The notes below the pieces were generated by a model. The model saw only the letters and a list, made by a program, of their open reading frames with translations, had not been told where the DNA came from and ran no database searches. Of a DNA stretch of 64,000 nucleotides, positions 8,638 to 18,078 are shown piece after piece; positions within the stretch are counted from its first letter, which is position 1, and every line of letters begins with the position of its first letter. Made by a program: the position numbers and the translations under genes. This stretch comes from Streptomyces tanashiensis (GTDB taxonomy: Bacteria; Actinomycetota; Actinomycetes; Streptomycetales; Streptomycetaceae). Location: NCBI RefSeq assembly GCF_014648895.1, contig NZ_BMRZ01000003.1, forward strand, positions 1,054,001 through 1,118,000, given 5' to 3'.

Positions 8638-8715
8638 CGCCCCCGGCGGCGCCCGATCCGACGGGGCGTCCGATTCCGATTGGGCTTTCGGGCCGTCAGC
8701 GGGAAGACTGCCCCC

Positions 8716-10125
8716 GTGACGTCTCGAAAGCCCGATGAACCATTGGCGCGCAACTCCAGACTCCGACTCGTCCGCCCGCGGGCGCTGGCCACCGCCCGAC
8801 GGGCGGTGACGACCCGGCGCACCCGGCCGGCGCCGAGGCCGCCCGAGGGCACTCCGCCCCGCGCGGAGCTCGCCCGCCAGGCCCGGCACGTCCTCGCCGA
8901 CGCCGTACGGATCGCCCGCTGGGCCGCCGTCGAGCACGGCGCCGACACGGCACTCCGCACCGGCCCCGGAGCCGGCCCCGCCCAGGAACGGGCCGCGGCC
9001 GCACTGGAGCTGACACCCGGCCAGATCCGGGCTGGCTGGGACCGCGCCCGGCTCGCCGGACTCGTCGAGCTGCACGGCGAGACCGCCCGCCCCGGCTGGC
9101 GGCTGCACGCCTGGGACCGCGACGACTCCGCCGTCCTGCGCGGCTGGGTCGCCCTCTTCGACGCCTGGTCCCTGGTGCACCCGGCGCCCGAGGGCGTCGC
9201 CCCGAGCGCCGTCGCCGAGGTCGTCGAGGCCGTCCCGCAGGTGCTCTCGCTGCTCCAGCTCTCCCAGGGCCCGGTCCTCGTCCCCGCCCTCCTCGACCTC
9301 CTCGGCCAGCGCGTCGAGGAGCTCCGCGAGGAGCGCTGCGAGGTCCCCGCGGCCGAGCCGGCGCCCGAGTCCCCGGACGCCCCCGCCGGCGACGGGCTCC
9401 CCACGCTCCTCGACTGGGCGCTCGAAGGTCTGGCGGCCGTCGGCGCGCTCACCCTGGACCCCGGTGCGGAGGGGCGTCACGCCACCCTGACCCCGCTCGG
9501 CAACTGGGCGGTCTGGGTCAAGCTGGAGCAGATCTGCGTCGCCGCGCAGAGCCCCGCCGGGAACATCGAGCAGTCCGCCGAGGACATGCTCCGCGGCTGC
9601 GCCCGGCTCACCCCCGGCCCCGCCCGTGACGAGTACCGCGCCTGGCTCGCCGCCCGCACCCTGTCCAGCGCCGTGAGCGAACTCCTCGCCGTCGCCCGCG
9701 GCGAGGACGCCCTGCTGCGCGGGCTCGCCTTCGAGGCGCTCCGCGTCGTCGGCGCGCCCGCCGAGGCCGAGGTGCGGGCCACCGTCGCGGAGCCCTCCCT
9801 GCGGCCGTACGCGCTGCTCTGGCTCGCCGAGTACGAGGGCGCCGACCCCGACGACGCCCAGGAGGTCCTCACCCGCGAGGAGTCCACCTGGCTCTGGGTG
9901 GACACGGCCGCCGCCGTCGCCGACCACGGGGAGAGCGAGCTGCTCGTCCGGCACCTCGACTCCGCCGTGCAGGGCACCGTCCCGGCGCTGCTCGACGAGA
10001 TCCGCGCCGTCGGCCACCCCCGTACCGTCCAGGTCCTGGTCGCCCTCGCCGCCGCCCACCCGGACCCGGCGCTGGCCAAGGCCGTCCGCCGGGCCGCCTT
10101 CCAGGTCCACACCGGAGGAGCGTGA
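8716..10125 (+). CDS. Conserved hypothetical protein, helical, function unknown
   Basis: A 469-residue Ala/Leu/Glu-rich protein with no signal peptide or membrane helix. The first 60 residues are basic. The segment ELTPGQIRAGWDRARLAGLVELHG looks like a winged-helix-style region, and the C-terminal 150 residues resemble HEAT-like alpha repeats (LLDEIRAVGHPRTVQVLVALAAAHPDPALAKAV). I do not recognise a named family. The GTG at 8716 was chosen over an upstream in-frame start because a GGGAAG precedes it at suitable distance. It is convergent with the VOC gene. Confidence 0.75.
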   Translation: MTSRKPDEPLARNSRLRLVRPRALATARRAVTTRRTRPAPRPPEGTPPRAELARQARHVLADAVRIARWAAVEHGADTALRTGPGAGPAQERAAAALELTPGQIRAGWDRARLAGLVELHGETARPGWRLHAWDRDDSAVLRGWVALFDAWSLVHPAPEGVAPSAVAEVVEAVPQVLSLLQLSQGPVLVPALLDLLGQRVEELREERCEVPAAEPAPESPDAPAGDGLPTLLDWALEGLAAVGALTLDPGAEGRHATLTPLGNWAVWVKLEQICVAAQSPAGNIEQSAEDMLRGCARLTPGPARDEYRAWLAARTLSSAVSELLAVARGEDALLRGLAFEALRVVGAPAEAEVRATVAEPSLRPYALLWLAEYEGADPDDAQEVLTREESTWLWVDTAAAVADHGESELLVRHLDSAVQGTVPALLDEIRAVGHPRTVQVLVALAAAHPDPALAKAVRRAAFQVHTGGA

Positions 10126-10126
10126 C

Positions 10127-10148
10127 GGGATCCCCGCCCCGGGATCCC
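10127..10148. terminator. Short inverted repeat between convergent genes
   Basis: GGGATCC (10127-10133) and GGATCCC (10142-10148) can pair around an 8-base GC-rich loop. The repeat begins two bases after the stop of the upstream plus-strand gene and faces the VOC gene end. It is weaker than the other hairpins in the window. Confidence 0.4.
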
Positions 10149-10175
10149 TGAGGGCACGACCTCCCCGGCGCCCGG

Positions 10176-10577
10176 CTACTCCGCGGCGCCGGGGGTGTAC
10201 GTCCCGAAGCTCCAGATGTTGCCCTCGGCGTCCCGCGCCATGTAGTCCCGCGAGCCGTACTCCTGGTCCTTGGGCGGCATCACGATCTCGACGCCGTGCG
10301 CCACCGCCCGTGCGTGGTGCTCGTCGACGTCGTCCACGTGCACGAACACACCGACCGGGCCGGCGTCGGCCATCAGCTTGTCGAACTCGCTGCCGGTGCC
10401 CTTGCTGCCCAGCATCACCATGCCGTTCCCGTACGACAGCTCGGCGTGCGCCACGCGCCCGTCCTCGGCCTCGTACACGGCGTTCGCCCGGAAGCCGAAG
10501 CCCTCCGTGAGCAGGCTGATCGCCGCCTTCGCGTCCTCGTACGTCAGCGTCGGACAGATGTGGGGAGCCTCAGCCAT
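10176..10577 (-). CDS. VOC superfamily (glyoxalase/bleomycin-resistance-like) protein
   Basis: A 133-residue single-domain protein with paired beta-alpha-beta-beta-beta units: PTLTYEDAKAAISLLTEGFGF, VAHAELSYGNGMVMLGS, VFVHVDDVDEHHARAVAHG and the closing DPEG-like segment YMARDAEGNIWSFGTY. VOC proteins act as metal-dependent lyases, isomerases or ligand-binding proteins, usually as dimers, and the substrate cannot be read from sequence. The ATG at 10577 has AGAGGAAG eight bases upstream. An in-frame GTG three codons earlier would touch that site and is less likely. Confidence 0.85.
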   Translation of the reverse strand: MAEAPHICPTLTYEDAKAAISLLTEGFGFRANAVYEAEDGRVAHAELSYGNGMVMLGSKGTGSEFDKLMADAGPVGVFVHVDDVDEHHARAVAHGVEIVMPPKDQEYGSRDYMARDAEGNIWSFGTYTPGAAE

Positions 10578-10644
10578 CCCGATCACTTCCTCTCGATTCA
10601 GTCGAATGTGACCCAGGTCTCAGTCTGGCAGTCCCCATCGGCAA

Positions 10645-11535
10645 TCAGCGGAAGGTGTTGCACCGGGCCATGTCACCCGTCCGGTAGCCCTCGTAGAACC
10701 ACTGCTGCCGCTGCGCCGCCGAGCCGTGCGTCCAGTTCTCCGGCGTCACCCGGCCCTGGAACCGCTCCTGGATCCGGTCGTCGCCCACGGCCGCCGCCGC
10801 GTCCAGGCCGTCCCGGATGTCCTCGTCGGTGAGCCGGGTGAGCAGCAGCCGGCCCGTCTTCTCGTCCGGCGTGGTCGTCGCGTGCCGCGCCCAGACCCCG
10901 GCGTAGCAGTCGGCCTGGAGCTCGACCCGCACGGCGTTGGAGTTCGCGCCGGTCCGCCCGTCCTGGGCGCGGCTCAGGGTCCCCATCAGGTTCTGGACGT
11001 GATGGCCGTACTCGTGCGCCACCACGTACGCCTGGGCGAAGGGGCCGCCGCTCGACCCGAACGTGGTCCGCAGCTCGTCGAAGAAGTCCAGGTCGAGATA
11101 GACCCGCCGGTCGCCGGGGCAGTAGAAGGGCCCGACCGCCGACGTGGCCGAGCCGCACGCGGTGCCGACCCGCTGGGTGAACATCACGGTGGCGGCGTTC
11201 CCGTAGGTGCCGCCCCGGCGCGGGTACTCGCTCCGCCAGTAGTCCTGGACGCTGTTGACGACGGCGACGATCCGGCAGTCCTGGCGCGTGTTGGCGTCCG
11301 CGCCCTTCCTGCAGCTCTGGTCCACCTGGGCCGCGGACGAGGAGGACGCGACCGGCTCGTCCCCGCCCGAGGAGAGCCCGAGCTGGTCGGGGCCCACCCC
11401 GAAGAGCACGCCCAGGATCAGCGCGATGAGGCCGACGATGCCGCCGCCGACGGTCGCCCTGCCGCCCGGGATGCGGCTGTTCCGGACGTCCCGTACCTCC
11501 GAGGTGTCCAGGTCGGCGTCGTCGTCGAACTGCAC
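10645..11535 (-). CDS. Membrane-anchored neutral zinc metallopeptidase (YpfJ family)
   Basis: A 296-residue protein. A polar N-terminus precedes one membrane helix (about residues 30-50), then an extracytoplasmic domain with the zincin motif HEYGH at 174-178 inside [17 protein letters not shown]. The downstream [24 protein letters not shown] supplies the third, distal ligand region, with Glu-Leu-Gln-Ala-Asp as in the family. Cysteines are present in the exported part. It starts with GTG, preceded by GGAGGGTGG. Its physiological substrates are unknown. Confidence 0.9.
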   Translation of the reverse strand: MQFDDDADLDTSEVRDVRNSRIPGGRATVGGGIVGLIALILGVLFGVGPDQLGLSSGGDEPVASSSSAAQVDQSCRKGADANTRQDCRIVAVVNSVQDYWRSEYPRRGGTYGNAATVMFTQRVGTACGSATSAVGPFYCPGDRRVYLDLDFFDELRTTFGSSGGPFAQAYVVAHEYGHHVQNLMGTLSRAQDGRTGANSNAVRVELQADCYAGVWARHATTTPDEKTGRLLLTRLTDEDIRDGLDAAAAVGDDRIQERFQGRVTPENWTHGSAAQRQQWFYEGYRTGDMARCNTFR

Positions 11536-11804
11536 GGTCCACCACCCTCCGCGTCGCTGTCGCGGCGGTGGCCGCCGCCCTGCGCCGAGTATCGGACGAT
11601 CTCCTCCGGTCCGCTCCTTTTATGCCGAGTCGGCAGGAATGTGAGAAAGACCCGAGTTCGTCCCCCGTACCCCGCATGGCCGAAAACCAGTTGCAGACGC
11701 CCGTTAGACTGGCCGCATGGCCATTCTCCTTTGGGTGCATTAGCGGCGTCGAAGCCCGCCACCAGCCGTCCTTCCGCCGTTTCCCACCGCCCTGGAGTCT
11801 GTCC

Positions 11805-13403
<1,599 letters not shown>

Positions 13404-13433
13404 CCCGGAGAAGGGCCTTCAAGCCCCTCGGGT

Positions 13434-13471
13434 GATCATCCCGGGCTGGATCATTCGGCTCATGGGTGATC
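13434..13471 (+). promoter_or_regulatory. Cluster of GATC sites upstream of gbn
   Basis: In the 355-base gap 13404-13758, GATC occurs at 13434, 13449 and 13468, with a fourth at 13716. Three of the four are followed by AT. Gbn is known as a GATC-binding protein, so the cluster is a candidate autoregulatory site. The rest of the gap shows no gene that I can support. Confidence 0.45.
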
Positions 13472-13758
13472 CTTCATCTGAGTGAGGGTCTCTCGTACAT
13501 CCCGGCGCGGTGCTCTGCCGAATCCTTCCGGCAGACCCGCGCCGCACGTGTGTTCCCCCTGCCGCGCTGACCTGGCACTTCCCGTACCGAACGGTCCGGA
13601 GGTGCCGTTTTCGCCGTGCGGAATCTGAGCTTCCGTTCGTGACGACGGCGTACTCGTCCACAAACCCGGCGGCACAGACCTTGTCGAATGGGTGGCCAGG
13701 ACGCACGGGAGGGGTGATCATGAGAAGTCCAGAGCGCACTTCCCATGAGGAGGCACGG

Positions 13759-13980
13759 GTGGCCGAGACTCTGAAGAAGGGCAGCCGGGTGACCGGCGCC
13801 GCGCGCGACAAGCTCGCGGCAGACCTGAAGAAGAAGTACGACTCCGGTGCGAGCATCCGGGCGCTGGCCGAGGAAACCGGCCGCTCCTACGGATTCGTCC
13901 ACCGGATGCTGAGCGAGTCCGGAGTCACGCTGCGTGGACGCGGCGGAGCGACACGGGGCAAGAAGGCGGCCTCGGCCTGA
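13759..13980 (+). CDS. gbn: GATC-binding nucleoid-associated protein Gbn
   Basis: A 73-residue basic protein. It has a Lys-rich N-terminus, a helix-turn-helix covering DLKKKYDSGASIRALAEETG and RSYGFVHRMLSESG, and a basic tail TLRGRGGATRGKKAASA. It matches the small actinobacterial protein Gbn (S. coelicolor SCO1839, from memory), which resembles the DNA-binding domain of Lsr2, binds GATC sites across the chromosome, and influences sporulation and antibiotic production. The GTG at 13759 follows AGGAGG at five-base spacing; an in-frame start further upstream adds an unconserved extension. It stands alone between the ABC-F gene and the enoyl-CoA hydratase gene. Confidence 0.93.
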   Translation: MAETLKKGSRVTGAARDKLAADLKKKYDSGASIRALAEETGRSYGFVHRMLSESGVTLRGRGGATRGKKAASA

Positions 13981-14113
13981 CATCGGGGCGGCTCGACCGG
14001 TCCACCGGGACCTCCCGGTGGGCACCCGGTCGACCCTGCGGTCGGCCAGGTGGTTACTGTGCAGTCACTTAGCATGTCGCATGCAGTGCTGCACCGGAAC
14101 CGGAGGCGCCCCC

Positions 14114-14914
14114 ATGACTACGCTCGACGACTCTGAGCTCGTATTCGACAAGGACGGTGTACGGCTCACCGTCGAGGACGCCGTTGCCACGGTGACCCTG
14201 ACCAACCCGGCGAAGCGCAACGCCCAGTCTCCCGCTCTGTGGCGGGCGTTGACGGAAGCCGGACGGTCGTTGCCCGGCAGCGTGCGGGTCGTCGTTCTGC
14301 GTGGCGAGGGCAAGTCCTTCTCCGCCGGACTCGACCGGCAGGCGTTCACGCCCGAGGGCTTCGACGGCGAGCCGTCCTTCCTCGATCTCGCGCGCGGTTC
14401 CGACGAGGACCTCGACGCGGTCATCGCCGAGTACCAGGAGGCTTTCACCTGGTGGCGCCGGAGCGACCTGGTGTCGATCGCCGCCGTCCAGGGCCACGCC
14501 ATCGGCGCGGGCTTCCAGCTCGCCCTCGCCTGCGACCTGCGGGTCGTCGCCGAGGACGTGCAGTTCGCCATGCGCGAGACCAGCCTGGGTCTCGTCCCGG
14601 ACCTGACGGGGACGCACCCGCTCGTCTCGCTCGTCGGCTACGCCCGCGCGCTGGAGATCTGCGCCACCGGCCGCTTCGTGCACGCGGAGGAGGCGGAGCG
14701 CATCGGCCTCGCCAACCTGTCCGTGCCCGCCGACGAGCTCGACGCGGCGGTACGGGACCTGAGCGCCGCCCTGATCGCGGCGCCCCGCGACGCGGTCACC
14801 GAGACCAAGGCGCTGCTCCAGGGCGTCTCCGGCCGTTCCTACGAGGAGCAGCGCACCGCCGAGCGTGCCGCCCAGGCCCGCCGCCTGCGCGACCTGGCCG
14901 GCCTCGGCGACTGA
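14114..14914 (+). CDS. Enoyl-CoA hydratase/isomerase family protein
   Basis: A 266-residue crotonase-fold protein. The oxyanion-hole segments are visible as GKSFSAGLDRQAF and the AVQGHAIGAGFQLALACDLRVV block. The first catalytic Glu position of hydratases is not obvious in the ETSLGLVPDLTGT stretch, where the family usually reads E-x-x-x-G-x-x-P; here Glu and the Gly-Leu-Val-Pro frame are present. It probably acts on an acyl-CoA, as a hydratase or isomerase, in the cytoplasm. The ATG at 14114 has CGGAGG eight bases upstream. No neighbour suggests a specific pathway. Confidence 0.9.
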   Translation: MTTLDDSELVFDKDGVRLTVEDAVATVTLTNPAKRNAQSPALWRALTEAGRSLPGSVRVVVLRGEGKSFSAGLDRQAFTPEGFDGEPSFLDLARGSDEDLDAVIAEYQEAFTWWRRSDLVSIAAVQGHAIGAGFQLALACDLRVVAEDVQFAMRETSLGLVPDLTGTHPLVSLVGYARALEICATGRFVHAEEAERIGLANLSVPADELDAAVRDLSAALIAAPRDAVTETKALLQGVSGRSYEEQRTAERAAQARRLRDLAGLGD

Positions 14915-14971
14915 CCCGCACGCCGCCGAGCCGGCGCGTGCGGCGGGTACGCGCCCGACCCGCGCACACGC

Positions 14972-15661
14972 TCAGCGCAGCTCCGACACCAGTACCGTGA
15001 CCGCGGTCGCCCCCTCGGCGGCCGCGGTCGCGGCGCTCCGGGCCGCGCGGGCCACGTCCAGCGGCCGGTGACCGGCCGTCACCGCCAGCTCCACCCGCAC
15101 CTGGCCGGGGCCCCGGTGCACCGGCGGCCCCCAGGTGTCCGTCACGCCCGCCACGCCTTCGACCCGCAGGACCGCCAGGGCCACCGGATCGTCCGTCGCC
15201 GGAGCGGGCCGCCCCGGCGGGGGAGCGGCCGCCCCCGTCTCCGGCGGCTCCGCGTCCAGCAGCTCCGTCACCCGCAGGTCCACCGCCGTCACGCGCAGCC
15301 CGAGCCCGTCGCGCGCCGCCCCGAGCAGGGCCGCCCGGAGCTCCTCGGCCAGCTCCGGCAGCGGGCGGCCCGCCACCGCCCCGAAGTCCGCCGTGATCCG
15401 CAGCGCCCCCGGCCCGAGCGCCCCCGGCGGTACCGGGAGGGGCTCGGCCGGTGCCTCCCCGTCGTCCTCGGCCAGCGGGTCGGACCCGACCCGCAGCTCG
15501 CCGGGCACCACCCCCCGCACCGCCGTGGCGGCCGGGGCGAGGACCCCCCGTGCCGCGCGCTCGGTGATCCACGCACCGTCCCCGGCCGCCCCGAGCGGCA
15601 GCAGCCTGCCCGGCGCGAGGCGGTCCCGTACCGCCGCCGTCCAACCCTCAGCCGTCGTCAT
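14972..15661 (-). CDS. Hypothetical protein next to the Asp23 cluster
   Basis: A 229-residue Ala/Gly/Pro-rich cytoplasmic protein with no membrane segment. The C-terminal part (VAGVTDTWGPPVHRGPGQVRVELAVTAGHRPLDVARAARSA, split here by description only) resembles the compact alpha/beta layout of Asp23-type domains, with the phrase GVAGVTD in the position of their conserved Gly-Val stretch. It is transcribed divergently from the Asp23 operon, 91 bases away. The start is the ATG at 15661 behind GGGGGA, rather than an in-frame start at 15700. Function unknown; a role with the adjacent envelope set is inference. Confidence 0.7.
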   Translation of the reverse strand: MTTAEGWTAAVRDRLAPGRLLPLGAAGDGAWITERAARGVLAPAATAVRGVVPGELRVGSDPLAEDDGEAPAEPLPVPPGALGPGALRITADFGAVAGRPLPELAEELRAALLGAARDGLGLRVTAVDLRVTELLDAEPPETGAAAPPPGRPAPATDDPVALAVLRVEGVAGVTDTWGPPVHRGPGQVRVELAVTAGHRPLDVARAARSAATAAAEGATAVTVLVSELR

Positions 15662-15752
15662 TCCCCCAGCCTGCCGCATCCCCGGGGCGGATCGGGGCAA
15701 GCGCCCTTAGTGTGGGCGAGGAACCCCGAAATATCGCAGAAGGGGCTAAATC

Positions 15753-16238
15753 ATGACGGACACCACCCAGTCCGGAGGACTCGCGCCGGACGATCCCCGC
15801 GAACCCCGCCGCACGTCGGTGACCAAGCGCGGCGGCGGCGCGGCGGCCTCCCGGGGCCGCACCACGATCGCCGACGGCGTCGTGGAGAAGATCGCCGGTC
15901 TCGCCGCGCGCGACGTCGTCGGCGTCCACGCCATGGGCAGCGGCCTCTCCCGCACCTTCGGCGCCGTCCGCGACCGGGTCCCCGGCGGAGGCGGCGGCAA
16001 GGCGAACGCCACCCGAGGGGTGAAGGCCGAGGTCGGCGAGGTGCAGACCGCGCTCGACCTGGAGATCGTCGTCGACTACGGCGTCTCCATCGCCGACGTC
16101 GCCGGCGACGTCAGGGAGAACGTCATCACCGCCGTGGAGCGGATGACCGGCCTCGAGGTCGTCGAGGTCAACATCGCGGTCAGCGACGTGAAGCTGCCCG
16201 ACGAAGAGGAAGAGGAGCCGGAGCCCCGGCTCCAGTAG
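15753..16238 (+). CDS. Asp23/Gls24 family envelope stress protein (first copy)
   Basis: A 161-residue protein with a disordered basic N-terminus (1-35) and an Asp23 domain: TTIADGVVEKIAGLAARDVVG, LEIVVDYGVSIADVAGDVREN and MTGLEVVEVNIAVSDV. It has an acidic tail, DEEEEEPEP. Asp23 proteins are cytosolic, membrane-associated through a partner anchor (AmaP in Staphylococcus), and linked to cell-envelope stress. It heads a five-gene operon in which a small membrane protein, a second Asp23 protein and two further membrane proteins follow closely. Confidence 0.92.
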   Translation: MTDTTQSGGLAPDDPREPRRTSVTKRGGGAAASRGRTTIADGVVEKIAGLAARDVVGVHAMGSGLSRTFGAVRDRVPGGGGGKANATRGVKAEVGEVQTALDLEIVVDYGVSIADVAGDVRENVITAVERMTGLEVVEVNIAVSDVKLPDEEEEEPEPRLQ

Positions 16239-16280
16239 TCGTCGGAACCCCGGCGACCAGGGTCAGGAAAGGGGCTCGGA

Positions 16281-16472
16281 ATGAGTATGGCGGTGGTCGG
16301 CCTGGTGGCCGGCATGGCTCTCGGCTTCGCCGGATACTTCGGCGGCTTCGGAGCGTTCGTCCTGGTCGCGGCTCTCGGCGCGATCGGCTTCGTGGCAGGC
16401 CGGTTCCTCGACGGAGACCTCGAACCCGGCGATCTGTTCCGGGGACGCGACCGCGGCGACCGGCGGCGGTGA
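16281..16472 (+). CDS. Small membrane protein of the Asp23 operon
   Basis: A 63-residue protein with two closely spaced Gly/Ala-rich hydrophobic helices (about residues 3-22 and 24-42) and a charged tail rich in Asp and Arg. Small DUF2273-like proteins of this form often accompany Asp23 genes. GGAAAGGGG lies upstream of the ATG. It ends seven bases before the second Asp23 gene. Probably a membrane partner; function inferred from context only. Confidence 0.8.
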   Translation: MSMAVVGLVAGMALGFAGYFGGFGAFVLVAALGAIGFVAGRFLDGDLEPGDLFRGRDRGDRRR

Positions 16473-16478
16473 CCCGGG

Positions 16479-16847
16479 GTGGTGACGGATCTGGCAGACG
16501 GCCCGGTACGGGACGGGGCGCGGAACCGCGGGGCGACCAGCATCGCCGACCGGGTCGTCGCGAAGATCGCCGCCCAGGCGGCCCGAGAGGCCGTCGACGC
16601 CGTCCCCGAAGGAGGATCCAAGCCCCACGCCTCGGTCGTCGTCCACCGGGAGATCGCCCGCGTCTCGGTGAGCCTCGACCTCGACTACCCCTCCGACGTC
16701 GGCCGCCAGTGCGGCGCCGTCCGGAGCCGGGTACGCACGCGCGTGGAGGAGCTCGCCGGTCTGGAGGTCCACGAGGTGACCGTCCACGTCGAGCGCCTCC
16801 ACTCCGCGCACACCCGCCACGCCACGCCGAGGGGCCGCCTCGCATGA
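16479..16847 (+). CDS. Asp23/Gls24-like protein (second copy)
   Basis: A 122-residue protein with the same core as the first Asp23 protein: TSIADRVVAKIAAQAAREAV, a beta segment ARVSVSLDLDYPSDVG, and the closing LAGLEVHEVTVHVERL. It lacks the long disordered head and the acidic tail. Two adjacent GTG codons (16479 and 16482) can start it. Its stop overlaps the ATG of the next gene (ATGA), so translation is coupled. Two divergent Asp23 copies in one operon suggest hetero-oligomers. Confidence 0.88.
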   Translation: MVTDLADGPVRDGARNRGATSIADRVVAKIAAQAAREAVDAVPEGGSKPHASVVVHREIARVSVSLDLDYPSDVGRQCGAVRSRVRTRVEELAGLEVHEVTVHVERLHSAHTRHATPRGRLA

Positions 16848-17491
16848 CCACCACCCCGCGACCGGACACCGAGCCCCCCGAAGGCACCCCGGAGCCGGGG
16901 GGCACCGCGCCCCTCCCGGACGACGTGCCCGCACCGCCCGCCCGCCGCTTCTGGGCCGTACGCCGCATCCCCGCCGCCCTCCTCGCGGCCGTCGTCCTCG
17001 GCGGGGCCGGGCTGCTCCTCTACGACGTCGCGGCCGTACGGGCCGACCGCTCCGCGATGTCCTGGCGGCGCGAGCTCGCCGACGCCCTGGCGACCCGGCC
17101 GCTCGACGACACGGTGATCGTCGTCGGCGCGGCCGTCGCCGTGCTGCTCGGCGTCTGGCTCCTCGTCCTGGCCGCCACCCCGGGGCTGCGCGACGTCCTC
17201 CCGATGCGCCGCGAGCACACCGACGTGAGGGCGGGACTCGACCGCGAGGCCGCAGCCTTCACCCTGCGGGACCGCGTCATGGAGGTCTCCGGAGTGCAGT
17301 CCGTCCGGGTGCGCGTCGGCCGCTCCAAGGTCGGCGTCCGGGCGGTGTCCCACTTCCGGGCCCTCGACGAGGTCCGCGCCGACGTGGAGACGGTGCTCGC
17401 CACCGGCGTCGGCGAGCTCGGTCTCGCCCGCCCGCCCGCGCTGACGGTCCGGGTGACCCGGCCGGCACGGAAGGAAGGGAAGGCCGCATGA
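16844..17491 (+). CDS. DUF6286-like membrane protein of the Asp23 operon
   Basis: A 215-residue protein with a Pro-rich cytoplasmic head (1-35), two membrane helices (about 45-65 and 90-112), then a C-terminal soluble domain with a beta-rich pattern, VMEVSGVQSVRVRVGRSKVGVRA, that resembles the Asp23-partner fold. The start ATG overlaps the preceding stop. It ends overlapping the next gene (GCATGA). The domain name is given from the general arrangement of Streptomyces Asp23 loci and was not checked. Confidence 0.78.
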   Translation: MTTTPRPDTEPPEGTPEPGGTAPLPDDVPAPPARRFWAVRRIPAALLAAVVLGGAGLLLYDVAAVRADRSAMSWRRELADALATRPLDDTVIVVGAAVAVLLGVWLLVLAATPGLRDVLPMRREHTDVRAGLDREAAAFTLRDRVMEVSGVQSVRVRVGRSKVGVRAVSHFRALDEVRADVETVLATGVGELGLARPPALTVRVTRPARKEGKAA

Positions 17492-18075
17492 CCGTCGTCC
17501 TCCGGCGCGTCAACCGCGCCCTGCTCGGGCTCGCCGGGCTGCTCCTCGTCCTCGGCGGCGGCGCCGTCATCGCCGCCGCCGTCGACCTGCCCGTGCCGTC
17601 CTGGTGGCCCTGGTCGGGCCCCTCCGACGTGCTGCTCTCCACCGCCGACCGGCAGCGCTGGCGGGACGAGAGCTGGTGGTGGCCGGTCGTCATCGCCGTC
17701 CTCGGGCTCGTCGTCCTGCTCGCCCTCTGGTGGCTGCTCGTCCAGTTCCGGCGGGCCCGGCTCGCCGAGGTCCTCGTCGACACCGGCGACGGCGAGGCGG
17801 CGGTGCTGCGGGGCAGGGCGCTGGAGGGCGTCCTGGAGGCGGACGCCGCCGCGCAGGACGGCGTCGCCCGGGCCAAGGTCGCCCTCACGGGCCGCCGCAC
17901 CGCCCCCCGGACCCGGATCGCGCTCCTCCTGGAGCCGTACGCCTCCCCGGGGGACGCCCTGACCTCCCTCAGCACCGAGGCCCTCGCCCACGCCCGCACG
18001 TCGGCGGGGCTTCCCGCACTGCCCACCGAGGCGCGCCTGCGCGCGGTGAAGCACCGCGCCCGCAGGGTCGCCTGA
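17488..18075 (+). CDS. AmaP-like alkaline-shock membrane anchor protein
   Basis: A 195-residue protein with the AmaP layout: two membrane helices (about residues 12-33 and 64-86) flank a short Trp-rich loop, DLPVPSWWPWSG and RDESWWWP. A cytoplasmic alpha/beta domain follows in the C-terminal half. In Staphylococcus AmaP anchors Asp23 at the membrane, and the same role fits here because the gene closes the operon. It overlaps the upstream gene by four bases and converges on the SDR gene with three bases between stops. Confidence 0.82.
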   Translation: MTVVLRRVNRALLGLAGLLLVLGGGAVIAAAVDLPVPSWWPWSGPSDVLLSTADRQRWRDESWWWPVVIAVLGLVVLLALWWLLVQFRRARLAEVLVDTGDGEAAVLRGRALEGVLEADAAAQDGVARAKVALTGRRTAPRTRIALLLEPYASPGDALTSLSTEALAHARTSAGLPALPTEARLRAVKHRARRVA

Positions 18076-18078
18076 GGG

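Noticed and set aside
7411-10110. An 899-codon open frame on the minus strand
   Set aside because: It is antisense to the hydrolase and the following gene, has the Gly/Arg/Asp-rich composition of a high-GC shadow frame and contains no domain.
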